NCBI GenBank assembly: GCA_050179135.1
Contig: JBFXFK010000075.1
Span: 1-23,276 of the forward strand
Direction: 5' to 3'
Origin: UBA4064 sp050179135
GTDB lineage: Bacteria > Desulfobacterota > Desulfobacteria > Desulfobacterales > Desulfatirhabdiaceae
Length of the DNA: 23,276 nt
Shown: positions 1-7,419 of the stretch, one piece after another
How the letters are laid out: each line of letters starts with the position of its first letter
How positions within the stretch are numbered: the stretch's first letter is position 1
Notes under the pieces: model-generated
What the model was told of the DNA's origin: nothing
Seen by the model: the letters and a program-made list of their open reading frames with translations, nothing else
Databases searched by the model: none
Program-made: the position numbers and the translations under genes

Positions 1-376
1 CAATCCCCAAGCAAGGGATATGAGCTTGGACAAAATTTTTCAGCAGATATCCGTCGTTAGAGGCAATTTCGACAACATGGCTGTTGTTATTTAGACCCAG
101 GCGGGCAACAATCATCCGTGAATAGTCCTGTGCATGTTTCAGCCAGCTTGTGGATGTGGATGAAAAATAGGCATACTCCGGAGAGAACAATTCTTCTGCA
201 CAGGCATAGTCCTCTGTCTGTACCAGCCAGCAGTCAGTACAGACTTTCAGACGGAGCGGATAGTACACCTCTGGCCGGTTGAGGTCACTGGCTGCAAGGT
301 AAGCGTTCGATAGCGGGGCACTGCCCAGATCAATAAAATCATGAATCAAAATTTTACCGCAAAAACGACAATACAT
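1..376 (-). CDS. Sugar C-methyltransferase, N-terminal part (runs off left edge)
   Basis: Only the first 125 residues are inside the window. The start is the ATG at 376; the frame is closed upstream by a TGA, and AAGGTG lies three bases before the ATG. Visible features are a zinc-binding pair of CxxC motifs (C3/C6 and C46/C49), a segment with SS.STSWLKHAQDY, and a SAM-binding motif I reading VVEIASNDGYLL at about residues 101-112. This order (Methyltransf_13 zinc domain, then a class I SAM fold) is that of the NovU/TylCIII family, which transfers methyl from SAM to a carbon of an NDP-4-keto-6-deoxyhexose. It is the last visible gene after rfbF, rfbG and an epimerase, so the substrate is probably a CDP-4-keto-6-deoxy sugar. 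The position methylated cannot be told from this part. Confidence 0.85.
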   Translation of the reverse strand, partial: MYCRFCGKILIHDFIDLGSAPLSNAYLAASDLNRPEVYYPLRLKVCTDCWLVQTEDYACAEELFSPEYAYFSSTSTSWLKHAQDYSRMIVARLGLNNNSHVVEIASNDGYLLKNFVQAHIPCLGI

Positions 377-435
377 AAACACCTTGATAAGTTGGCCGTA
401 GAAATATGCAAATGGACGAAGACCGTTTCATCATG

Positions 436-458
436 GATCAAACATCTTGCGTTTGATC
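436..458. repeat. Short perfect inverted repeat in a 102-base intergenic gap
   Basis: GATCAAAC at 436-443 and GTTTGATC at 451-458 are perfect reverse complements around a 7-base loop. They lie between the epimerase stop (479) and the C-methyltransferase start (376), about 60 bases upstream of that start. No T-run follows on the transcribed strand, so a simple intrinsic terminator is unlikely. It may be an mRNA hairpin, a protein-binding site or chance. Confidence 0.4.
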
Positions 459-478
459 ACAGTTGCGTTTTACTGTGG

Positions 479-1030
479 TTAAAATTGAATACCGAAAAAA
501 TCTTCCTCAAGCAATGGATGGTTTTTATCTCTCCCGGAAAGATCAGAGACGGATAATGGCCAATGGATGGCGAGTGTATGGTCATCATATCGCAATCCCC
601 GTTCATGTGGTGGGCTGTAAAAATCGGAATGATGGTAAATCAATGCGACATCATCTGTGAGCGTCTGAAATCCGTGTGCAAAACCTTTCGGAATTAGGAC
701 CATACGCATGTTGTCTTTTGACAGTTCCACCCCATACCATTGCAGAAATGTGGATGAGCCGTTTCGAATATCGACCATGACATCAAAAACAGCGCCTTGG
801 ACACACCGGATGATCTTGGTTTCACAGGCAGGCGGAACCTGGAAATGCAAACCGCGGATGGTGCCTTTTTGCCGGGTGATGGAATGGTTGATCTGAACAA
901 TCTGCCTGTCAAAACCAATTGACGCAAACTCTTTTTGGCAAAATGTCCGTGCAAACAAACCACGATCATCCTGGAAAGGCTCCAGTTCAATCACATAAGC
1001 GCCAGCCATAGGTGTTGCAATGAACTTCAT
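479..1030 (-). CDS. RmlC-like NDP-4-keto-6-deoxyhexose 3,5-epimerase (cupin)
   Basis: A 183-residue protein of the usual RmlC/RfbC length. It should epimerise C3 and/or C5 of a 4-keto-6-deoxy nucleotide sugar in the cytoplasm. Family motifs visible: DDRGLFARTF at residues 21-30, TIRGLHFQ with the catalytic-base histidine H62, CVQGAVFDVMVDIR at 76-89, IPKGFAHGF at 113-121 and the candidate acid tyrosine Y132. I use the ATG at 1030: it overlaps the rfbG stop as ATGA and gives the usual MKFIATP start. A longer reading starts at a TTG at 1042. No rmlA/rmlB is in view and the neighbours are rfbF and rfbG, so the substrate is probably CDP-4-keto-6-deoxyglucose rather than the dTDP sugar (inference). 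Confidence 0.87.
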   Translation of the reverse strand: MKFIATPMAGAYVIELEPFQDDRGLFARTFCQKEFASIGFDRQIVQINHSITRQKGTIRGLHFQVPPACETKIIRCVQGAVFDVMVDIRNGSSTFLQWYGVELSKDNMRMVLIPKGFAHGFQTLTDDVALIYHHSDFYSPPHERGLRYDDHTLAIHWPLSVSDLSGRDKNHPLLEEDFFGIQF

Positions 1031-2148
1031 GTCTCTGCCCAAAGTGTTTGTCTGTCTTTTGCATCGTCAATGTAGTGTTGAAGGTTTTCAAGACTCTGCA
1101 CTTCTTGGGATTCATAAAATGCTCTGTACCAGTGTACCGTCATTTCAACAGCGATTTTTCGATCCCAGACAGGTATCCATTTAAGTTTTGTACGGGCTTT
1201 GGAACAATCAAGCCGTAGCATACCTGCCTCGTGCAGTTGACCAGGTGATTTCTGTATTTCATACTTACTCTCAGGCCAGACTGTTTGAAACTGTTCTGCA
1301 ATTTCCAGCACAGTTGCTGTACCGTCCTCGGATGGCCCAAAGTTCCATGCTTCGGCATATTCTTTTTGCCCCTCCAGCAATTTTTGCCCCAGAAGAAGAT
1401 AACCATAAAGCGGTTCCAGTACATGCTGCCACGGCCGAGTGGCCAATGGATTCCGGATTTTGAGTGTTTCATTGCTGGATACTGCACGGACCAAGTCCGG
1501 AATCAGCCGATCAATGGCCCAATCTCCGCCACCGATAACATTTCCGGCCCGGGCGCTAGCCAGAAGCGTATTATGGGTGTTGCCATAGTCTTTGGCATTA
1601 AAAAATGAACTGCGCCAGCACCTGGTGACAAGCTCTGCACACCCCTTCGAGGCACTGTAGGGGTCATAGCCGCCGACAGGATCGATTTCACGATAGCCCC
1701 AAGGCCACTCCCGATTTTCATAACATTTGTCACTGGTGACATTGACGATGGCGCGGACTGAGCCACAGCCTCTGGCGGATTCAAATATATTGATGGTTCC
1801 CATGACATTGCTGGAGAAGGTTTCAACCGGGTCGCGATAAGAGAGCCTGACGATGGGCTGGGCCGCCAAGTGAAACACAATTTCTGGCTGATTCTCTTTC
1901 AATACCTGTTTTAGCTTTTCTGAGTCACGGATATCACCAATAATTGAATTTATGGACAAGTCAAGCTGCTGAATATGGCTGGGATCTGTCGGTGACTGCA
2001 GTGCATAACCGGTTACGGAAGCACCGAGTTGAGTTAGCCACAGCACCAGCCAAGACCCCTTGAATCCGGTATGGCCGGTAACCAGCACTTTTCGATTGGT
2101 ATAGATGTGATTGAACATGGATGCGTTGCTTACTACCAGATTTTCCAT
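1027..2148 (-). CDS. rfbG: CDP-glucose 4,6-dehydratase
   Basis: A 373-residue extended SDR enzyme that converts CDP-glucose to CDP-4-keto-6-deoxyglucose using tightly bound NAD. The nucleotide-binding loop VTGHTGFKGSW is at residues 23-33; the TGHTGFKG form is characteristic of RfbG. The active site shows TSDKCYEN at 138-145 and YSASK with Y164 and K168. The start is ATG 2148, overlapping the end of rfbF by 16 bases; its Shine-Dalgarno is weak (GCGAG). The next ATG at residue 11 is an alternative start. It follows rfbF and precedes an epimerase and a C-methyltransferase, which makes a compact CDP-deoxysugar module. No ddhC/rfbH-type C3 dehydratase is present in the window, so a 3,6-dideoxyhexose is not supported. 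Confidence 0.93.
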   Translation of the reverse strand: MENLVVSNASMFNHIYTNRKVLVTGHTGFKGSWLVLWLTQLGASVTGYALQSPTDPSHIQQLDLSINSIIGDIRDSEKLKQVLKENQPEIVFHLAAQPIVRLSYRDPVETFSSNVMGTINIFESARGCGSVRAIVNVTSDKCYENREWPWGYREIDPVGGYDPYSASKGCAELVTRCWRSSFFNAKDYGNTHNTLLASARAGNVIGGGDWAIDRLIPDLVRAVSSNETLKIRNPLATRPWQHVLEPLYGYLLLGQKLLEGQKEYAEAWNFGPSEDGTATVLEIAEQFQTVWPESKYEIQKSPGQLHEAGMLRLDCSKARTKLKWIPVWDRKIAVEMTVHWYRAFYESQEVQSLENLQHYIDDAKDRQTLWAET

Positions 2149-2921
2149 CTCGCATGGCCATTATCCCAGAGTTTATTCAGGTATTCCATATCCCGCAATG
2201 TATCCATACATGCCCAGAACCCCCGGTGTTTGTAAACCATCAACTGCCCCTCTTTGGCGATCTGCTCCAGTGGTCCTGCCTCCAGATCACAAGAGTCATC
2301 CGTTGAAAGATAGTTGAAAATGGATCGGTTGAACACAAAAAAGCCGCCATTGATAAAGCTTTCTCCATCCTCTGGTTTCTCATAAAATGATACCACCCGA
2401 TCCCCTTCGATTTTCAGTTCGCCAAACCTGGATGCCGGATTGATTCCGGTAACGGTTGCCATTTTACCGTGTGACTGATGGAAGGCCAGAAGAGCGTTAA
2501 TATTCAAATCGGCAATACCATCCCCATAGGTCAACATGAATGTGTCATCGGTGATGTATTTTTCCAACTTTTTTAGGCGTCCGCCTTTCAGGGTCTTTTC
2601 CCCGGTGTTTGCCAAGGTAATTTTCCAGCCGGATTCGTCATGACGGTGATGAATGCACATGTTTTCAGGCTGGCCCAGTTCGATGGTGACATCATTATTC
2701 ATCAGTTCGTAATGGCAGAAATAATTTTTAATCATCTCGCCCTTGTATCCAAGCGCCAGAACAAAATTTTGGCATCCATGCTGTGCATAATACTTCATTA
2801 TATGCCAGAGAATGGGACGGGAACCGATATTGACCATGGGTTTGGGGCGAAATTCCGTTTCCTCACGGAGACGGGTGCCGAGGCCGCCGCAAAGTATGAC
2901 GACTTTAACATCTACTTTCAT
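2133..2921 (-). CDS. rfbF: Glucose-1-phosphate cytidylyltransferase
   Basis: A 262-residue nucleotidyltransferase, close to the typical RfbF length, making CDP-glucose from CTP and glucose-1-phosphate. The signature VVILCGGLGTRLREETEF followed by RPKPM lies at residues 7-29; EETEFRPKPM is typical of RfbF rather than RmlA or GalU. LTYGDGIADLN in the middle carries the metal-binding aspartate. The start is ATG 2921. There is a gap of about 106 bases before the upstream gene, with a possible promoter (2969-2998), so rfbF may head its own transcript with rfbG, the epimerase and the C-methyltransferase. Confidence 0.94.
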   Translation of the reverse strand: MKVDVKVVILCGGLGTRLREETEFRPKPMVNIGSRPILWHIMKYYAQHGCQNFVLALGYKGEMIKNYFCHYELMNNDVTIELGQPENMCIHHRHDESGWKITLANTGEKTLKGGRLKKLEKYITDDTFMLTYGDGIADLNINALLAFHQSHGKMATVTGINPASRFGELKIEGDRVVSFYEKPEDGESFINGGFFVFNRSIFNYLSTDDSCDLEAGPLEQIAKEGQLMVYKHRGFWACMDTLRDMEYLNKLWDNGHARWKIW

Positions 2922-2968
2922 GGGATTTTCTTTTCAATCTGGTATTTTCAATTCTCTCGATTGGAATC

Positions 2969-2998
2969 ATATTAGCATTAATTTTTGTCATAAGCCAA
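2969..2998 (-). promoter_or_regulatory. Candidate sigma-70-like promoter upstream of rfbF
   Basis: On the minus strand TTGGCT (2998-2993) is followed after 18 bases by TAATAT (2974-2969), ending 47 bases before the rfbF start. Each box matches its consensus at 4 of 6 positions. It lies in the 106-base gap between rfbF and the upstream glycosyltransferase gene. The region is A+T-rich, so chance matches are easy; this is a weak prediction. Confidence 0.3.
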
Positions 2999-3027
2999 AC
3001 TACGAAGGGTCAAGTATTTAAAAACTC

Positions 3028-4374
3028 TCAGTTCAGAAGATATTCATGTTTTTTCAAGAAAAAACTTCCCATACGGGATGCTCTGCCATAACAGTAATGC
3101 CCCGGCTTTAACATTGATTCAAATTTTATTTGAAGGGCCTCGCCTGCGGAATCTGAGAATAAGGTACCCTGAACACGATGCAGTTGCTCCATAGCCAAAT
3201 CACGAATTTCTTCAGGTGTATTGTGTATCAATTTGATTCCTGCTGTTATATATTCTTCGGTTAGCCGCAAAGATGCCAAAGGAGAATCAAGGATTTCTTT
3301 AAATGTCAAAATTTTGCTCGTTGCAATTTCCCGATACAGCATTGGAATGCTGAGATCATTTTGGCCGCGTGGGCTGGTAGTTAATGGAGCCATGTTTACA
3401 GCAGCTACCGGCCTGCCAAAAGTTGTTGCCATTTCAAATGCACCTGAGTTTGAGCCCAAAAAAAAAGTACAGGTGGATGCCAAGTATAAATCCATCCAGT
3501 CTGACCGGTATGGACTTTTGGCATAATCGATCAGGCCAGGAATGAAGGGTGCCGGTTGCATTGTCGGGTCACCCATACGTATGCAGACGCCGCCCTGTGA
3601 GACAATATATTCAACCGCCAACTGAAAATTGTCAATGCTAACATTACGATATGAATGGGAATGATCATCTATCGGAGAGTATCCTTTCTCTCGGTTGTGA
3701 ATACAAACATACCAGGCGTTTTCCTGGATACCCATCTGCTTCAAAATGAGTTTTCCACGCTCAGAATCGATTGTTTCCTGTATCAGAAGTGGTGGGCGAT
3801 TGCTCCATTTCTTTTGAATCTGAAAAGTATCGGCTGACTGATACATTGCTGTGGCATAGCGATAAGTTGAATATCCGGTAAAAGGATGCACTGATAAGGG
3901 CTTAAGTACTTTTGCCAAAAACGGATTTTCAATAACTGCAAAATATCTGGACCAATACCGAATCGCTGCCGAATTTGCTGATAATCCATGAGGGGCAAGC
4001 ATTACTGTGCACAGCATGGATTTGTTACCCATTAAATGTTCTTTCAAGTAACTATCAGGCTCAACCATGAGGTGCCCGATCCGCAACACAAAAAATTTAG
4101 GAATACGTATTCTTGAGCACCAAAAAGTCACGGCTAATGGTGTATACACTATCTGTTTGAATAAATTTAAATAAGATAAAATAAATTCTGTTCCAGTACA
4201 TCCAAACATATATTTTATGAATATCTTTTTATACCTTGTAATATTGAATAATCCAAAATTCATCGAGCTGTTATCATCTATAGACAAAAGCCTACTCATC
4301 AATCCATAGAGAACGGCACGATCTATGTCTATCCGACATGCCAGTTTGAAAAATTTGGTTATTAACTCGACCAT
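3028..4374 (-). CDS. TIGR04372-family glycosyltransferase
   Basis: I recognise the TIGR04372 pattern: YVCIHNREKGYS, a downstream HSYRNVSIDNF, GGVCIRMGDPTMQ, an IDYAKSPYRSDWMDLYLAS block and FFLGSNSGAFEMATTFGRPV. This family is found in polysaccharide loci and is taken to be a GT-B-like sugar transferase; its donor and acceptor are not known. The open frame reaches a TTG at 4431 (467 residues). I prefer ATG 4374 (448 residues, starting MVELITKFF) because neither upstream choice has a visible Shine-Dalgarno; ATG 4395 is also possible. It sits between the decayed alcohol dehydrogenase and rfbF and is noticeably A+T-rich. The N-terminal 120 residues are hydrophobic and basic and may lie near the inner membrane. 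Confidence 0.8.
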   Translation of the reverse strand: MVELITKFFKLACRIDIDRAVLYGLMSRLLSIDDNSSMNFGLFNITRYKKIFIKYMFGCTGTEFILSYLNLFKQIVYTPLAVTFWCSRIRIPKFFVLRIGHLMVEPDSYLKEHLMGNKSMLCTVMLAPHGLSANSAAIRYWSRYFAVIENPFLAKVLKPLSVHPFTGYSTYRYATAMYQSADTFQIQKKWSNRPPLLIQETIDSERGKLILKQMGIQENAWYVCIHNREKGYSPIDDHSHSYRNVSIDNFQLAVEYIVSQGGVCIRMGDPTMQPAPFIPGLIDYAKSPYRSDWMDLYLASTCTFFLGSNSGAFEMATTFGRPVAAVNMAPLTTSPRGQNDLSIPMLYREIATSKILTFKEILDSPLASLRLTEEYITAGIKLIHNTPEEIRDLAMEQLHRVQGTLFSDSAGEALQIKFESMLKPGHYCYGRASRMGSFFLKKHEYLLN

Positions 4375-4680
4375 ATATTCATCTTTCAGAAGCATCAGGC
4401 TATATTGGCATATCCAGTTTGATCTCAGCAATGGTTTGGATGCATGTCATGAATTCAGGACGAAAAATTTGCGGGCATGTTTTTCACAATATCCAATAAG
4501 TCCCCTTCATCATGCTGCATCACAATCAAGGGACGGAGCACCTGCCCTATTTCCAAATCATATAGTGCATCATTTATCTGTTCGAGTGTATAGCGTCTTT
4601 TGAGAAAGAAATTCAGCGGGATGTTTAACTGGGTGAACATTTCATTCAGTTGTGGAATATCCCGGTCCGGACGGGTCGAT

Positions 4681-4689
4681 CCCCCCCCC
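4681..4689. repeat. C9/G9 homopolymer tract at a frameshift in the pseudogene
   Basis: Nine consecutive C on the plus strand (nine G in the coding direction) sit exactly where the dehydrogenase frame breaks. With eight G, KIIILKAIVGG would continue directly into GSTRPDRDIP. Such tracts slip readily in replication. Because the gene carries other lesions, simple decay is more likely than phase variation. Confidence 0.6.
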
Positions 4690-4719
4690 AACTATAGCTT
4701 TTAAGATAATGATTTTGGG

Positions 4720-4773
4720 AAGGCAGCAGGGAGGGGATAGGCCTTTTCTCGGCCATCCCCGACCGATAACGCA
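4720..4773. repeat. Dispersed palindromic repeat, copy A
   Basis: This 54-base stretch matches 8469-8520 at about 45 of 54 aligned positions with two one-base gaps (hand alignment). It contains a hairpin: GGGGAT (4733-4738), bulged A, GGCC (4740-4743), a 7-base loop, GGCC (4751-4754) and ATCCCC (4755-4760). It lies at the deletion junction inside the alcohol dehydrogenase pseudogene. It looks like a REP-like or small non-autonomous mobile element; no transposase is nearby. Confidence 0.65.
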
Positions 4774-5060
4774 CCCAAAATCTTTAACAATCTGCTTTCC
4801 GTCAGGGCAGACAGACCAATGCCTCCCAACCCAAGCACAACAACCGTCTTTTCCGGTGCAATGGAAAGCTCGTTCAGCACCATTCCTGTCCCGTGGGCAA
4901 TGCACAGCCAAAAAGGACGGCGATAACAAAAGGCATCGACACCTAGTTGCTCATCAGCCCGAATTGTATTAATTTTTGTTATTAAATATCCAATCAGATT
5001 TGGTACGTCTTTTCTATATATTTCTCCATTATTTGCCCCATACCTAACCACGTCACATAA

Positions 5061-6122
5061 TCATTTAATGCTTCTTATTACCTCCCCTAACCAACTCCTG
5101 AGTCGGTAAATTTGTAAAGATTTCAATAATTCAGCAAGCCATAATATCTTTCGTACAACATCTTCAGAATCGTGTTCAGTTTTTCCCCAACAGATAGTCA
5201 GATCTTCGCTGTGAAAGCGAATCTTATTCTTGATAAAATCACGATGGACAAGATTTGTGTGTTTTACAACCCATGTGACAACCCGCCAGATGCATGACCT
5301 ACTAAGCAGAAATTCTCCCCATTGATTTGAATCGCTGACTTCACAAACAGCAATTTCATCAGAATCATCCACTACATGTATTTGATCCAGGCTTTGGCAC
5401 GATAAGGATATAAAATCGTCATCAATAGTACCGAATGGCAATACGCCTCTCCGTGTTGGATAGACCATTAGGGGGTGCATATGGAAACATCTTGCGACTA
5501 ATCCTTCGCCATCGACCTTCCAGTATAGATGAGATGGCCATCCGTTGTTAAACCATTTAGAATTCCAGAATAACGTTTTGCTAATTGGATGAAGATTTTC
5601 CATTGCGATTCTAACCAATTGACGCGAGGATATTGATATACTGAAAATACCATTATCACAATGTTGAGCCAAGAAAGAAGGGATAAAAGTTTCCTTGGCT
5701 ACACGAATCCCAGCAACCATTATCGCCCGTATGCCCTTTTCAGCAAGATTGACAACATTCATAAACGTACCATCTGAACAAATAGCATCTGGTGAAAGAA
5801 AAATCATGGCACATCCTTCCCTATCTGCTCTTTGTATCGCCTGTTTATGACATTCGGCCATTGCTTGGTATTTGAAATTTAAATCCAATCCATCTATTAA
5901 ATGAATTTCTGTGGTCATGATTCGAGAAAGATTAACATACGATAATGCATTTTTTATTTTTTCAACATCCTTGGATGTTGTATATATGTGGTAAACAGAC
6001 TTTGATCTTCCTTGAACATATAGAAGATTGCCAGGCGATAGCTGCGTCGGAAGGATTATGCTCACGTAAAAGTTTGTATATACTTCCCCCCATACAACCA
6101 TAATAAAATGAAATTTTATCAT
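5061..6122 (-). CDS. Unclassified glycosyltransferase-like protein of the export cluster
   Basis: A 353-residue protein that I cannot assign to a named family. It begins MIKFHFIMVVWGEVYTNFY, followed by a P.QLSPGNLLY stretch, and has CAMIFLSPDAICSDGTF near residues 104-120. That is the arrangement of the first half of a GT-A-like fold, with an acidic motif where a DxD metal site would lie. Its ATG overlaps the wzt stop as ATGA (6119-6122), so it is translated with wzt. This coupling and the lack of membrane segments suggest a cytoplasmic role in building or finishing the exported glycan. A non-transferase function is possible. It is A+T-rich like wzm and wzt. Confidence 0.6.
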   Translation of the reverse strand: MIKFHFIMVVWGEVYTNFYVSIILPTQLSPGNLLYVQGRSKSVYHIYTTSKDVEKIKNALSYVNLSRIMTTEIHLIDGLDLNFKYQAMAECHKQAIQRADREGCAMIFLSPDAICSDGTFMNVVNLAEKGIRAIMVAGIRVAKETFIPSFLAQHCDNGIFSISISSRQLVRIAMENLHPISKTLFWNSKWFNNGWPSHLYWKVDGEGLVARCFHMHPLMVYPTRRGVLPFGTIDDDFISLSCQSLDQIHVVDDSDEIAVCEVSDSNQWGEFLLSRSCIWRVVTWVVKHTNLVHRDFIKNKIRFHSEDLTICWGKTEHDSEDVVRKILWLAELLKSLQIYRLRSWLGEVIRSIK

Positions 6123-7417
6123 TTAATAATCTCTTTAAAATCCGTACGCCAGAATAATATAGGTCTTACTGGGCCGTGCCAAACACTGTTATATTCTTTT
6201 GTCATTGATCCGTTATCATAAACTGTAAATGAAATTACGTCCTCAACCCTTACCGATGGCATAGCATAACCTCGGCCATATTGAACTATAGCCAGATATA
6301 AAGAATAAGTATGGTTATTCAGAAAATTCCCCGGAATACGACACGAAGACTCAAACAATCCGATGGGCTGCGGTCGATTGAACCACGGATCTACCTCTAT
6401 ATTCGCGGATGGCACATTTAATGTTGTCAATACCCAAGATCCGTCTTGATCTTTCAGATTTATGTTTAAACAATAAGTATTATTCTCTTTCAGATTCCAA
6501 TAGGATATTTTTATTACGATTTCTTGATCTATACTTAATGAATCCGTGATTATACCATCAGGTGAAAGAACCTGGATGGAATGCAACCGGACTTTTTCGT
6601 CACCAGGTGCAAATTCGGGAATATCCCATCTCGCTTCGCCTTTTGCTTCTTTTCCAACAGAAAAAATATAATCTCTGACAACATCTGTTGTCACACCATC
6701 AATTTCAATTTTTCCCTTGTTCATAAGAATTGCCCTGCTACACAAGTTTGATATGCTTTGCAAATTATGGGAAACAAAGAGAATGGTTCGACCACCCTTT
6801 GAAATATCGTCCATCTTTCCCAAACACTTCTTTTGAAATTCGGCATCCCCAACAGCCAATACTTCGTCTATCAATAATATTTCCGGTTCTAAATGGGCTG
6901 CCACAGCAAATGCAAGGCGGACATACATACCGCTGGAATAACGCTTCACAGGGGTTTCAAGAAATTGTTCAATTTCTGCAAAAGCAGCGATTTCATCAAA
7001 TTTTTTCTTTATTTCGGCATGTCTCATCCCCAAGATTGCGCCGTTCATAAATATATTTTCTTTGCCCGTCAGTTCAGGATGAAACCCCGTGCCAACTTCC
7101 AGGAGACTTGCAACACGGCCGTGAATGTATGCTTGACCCTCCGTTGGTTCTGTGATTTCACTTAATATTTTCAGTAGAGTACTTTTGCCTGCTCCGTTTC
7201 TACCAATAATTCCAACTTTTTCTCCTGCACGTATGTCAAAAGAAATGCCTTTCAGCGCCCAAAGTTCTTGTGGGTATTCGTTCTGATTATTCCTTTTGAA
7301 GAGATTTTTAACGGTGTTGGATATGACATCGCGCAAAGCACGATAGCGTTCCCCGCCACCCGTTCCCAGTATATAACGTTTCCCCAAATTTTTTACCGAA
7401 ATAACTGATTCTCCCAT
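6119..7417 (-). CDS. wzt: O-antigen ABC exporter ATPase with C-terminal glycan-binding domain
   Basis: A 432-residue Wzt protein. It powers export of a finished, lipid-linked O-polysaccharide across the inner membrane with Wzm. The ATPase core has Walker A GRNGAGKST (72-80), the signature YSSGM (160-164), Walker B LLIDEV (181-186) and switch H217. Residues from about 265 to the end form an extra beta-rich domain; in Wzt proteins with this extension it recognises the modified non-reducing end of the glycan, which couples chain capping to export. The start ATG 7417 lies two bases after the wzm stop. The three methyltransferases upstream and the C-methyltransferase downstream could supply such an end modification (inference). 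Confidence 0.93.
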   Translation of the reverse strand: MGESVISVKNLGKRYILGTGGGERYRALRDVISNTVKNLFKRNNQNEYPQELWALKGISFDIRAGEKVGIIGRNGAGKSTLLKILSEITEPTEGQAYIHGRVASLLEVGTGFHPELTGKENIFMNGAILGMRHAEIKKKFDEIAAFAEIEQFLETPVKRYSSGMYVRLAFAVAAHLEPEILLIDEVLAVGDAEFQKKCLGKMDDISKGGRTILFVSHNLQSISNLCSRAILMNKGKIEIDGVTTDVVRDYIFSVGKEAKGEARWDIPEFAPGDEKVRLHSIQVLSPDGIITDSLSIDQEIVIKISYWNLKENNTYCLNINLKDQDGSWVLTTLNVPSANIEVDPWFNRPQPIGLFESSCRIPGNFLNNHTYSLYLAIVQYGRGYAMPSVRVEDVISFTVYDNGSMTKEYNSVWHGPVRPILFWRTDFKEIIK

Positions 7418-7419
7418 AA

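Larger units (their letters stand above)
4455..5051 (-). pseudogene. Decayed zinc-dependent alcohol dehydrogenase
   Basis: Pieces of a medium-chain alcohol dehydrogenase are spread over reading frames. One frame gives MPFVIAVLFGCALPTG (around 4935-4885) after an in-frame TAG; a one-base loss shifts it to TGMVLNELSIAP and then VVVLGLGGIGLSAL, the Rossmann strand-loop. The rest of the nucleotide-binding domain is missing. In its place is a palindromic repeat (4720-4773), followed by KIIILKAIVGG, which needs a frame change inside a run of nine G (4689-4681) to continue as GSTRPDRDIPQLNEMF and the C-terminal IND.LYDLEIG tail, ending at 4455. Residues 1-40 of the right-hand piece are not recognisable. 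The intact enzyme at 11325-12392 is the same superfamily but not obviously the direct parent. Confidence 0.75.

Noticed and set aside
341..660. Plus-strand open frames of 65-71 residues at the left end
   Set aside because: They are antisense to the C-methyltransferase start, the intergenic gap and the epimerase, have no family features and no ribosome-binding site.
1285..1608. Plus-strand 107-residue open frame inside rfbG
   Set aside because: Shadow of a well-supported rfbG reading frame; no recognisable motif.
3464..3472. Run of nine A (coding-strand T) inside the TIGR04372 gene as a slippage site
   Set aside because: The reading frame is intact on both sides and there is no alternative product to suggest programmed slippage.
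4681..4689. Active phase-variation switch
   Set aside because: A G8/G9 switch alone could not restore the gene because of an upstream stop, another frameshift and a missing central domain.
5052..5060. Extra small gene between the GT-like gene and the pseudogene
   Set aside because: Short frames around 5000-5080 end quickly and have no ribosome-binding site or recognisable sequence.
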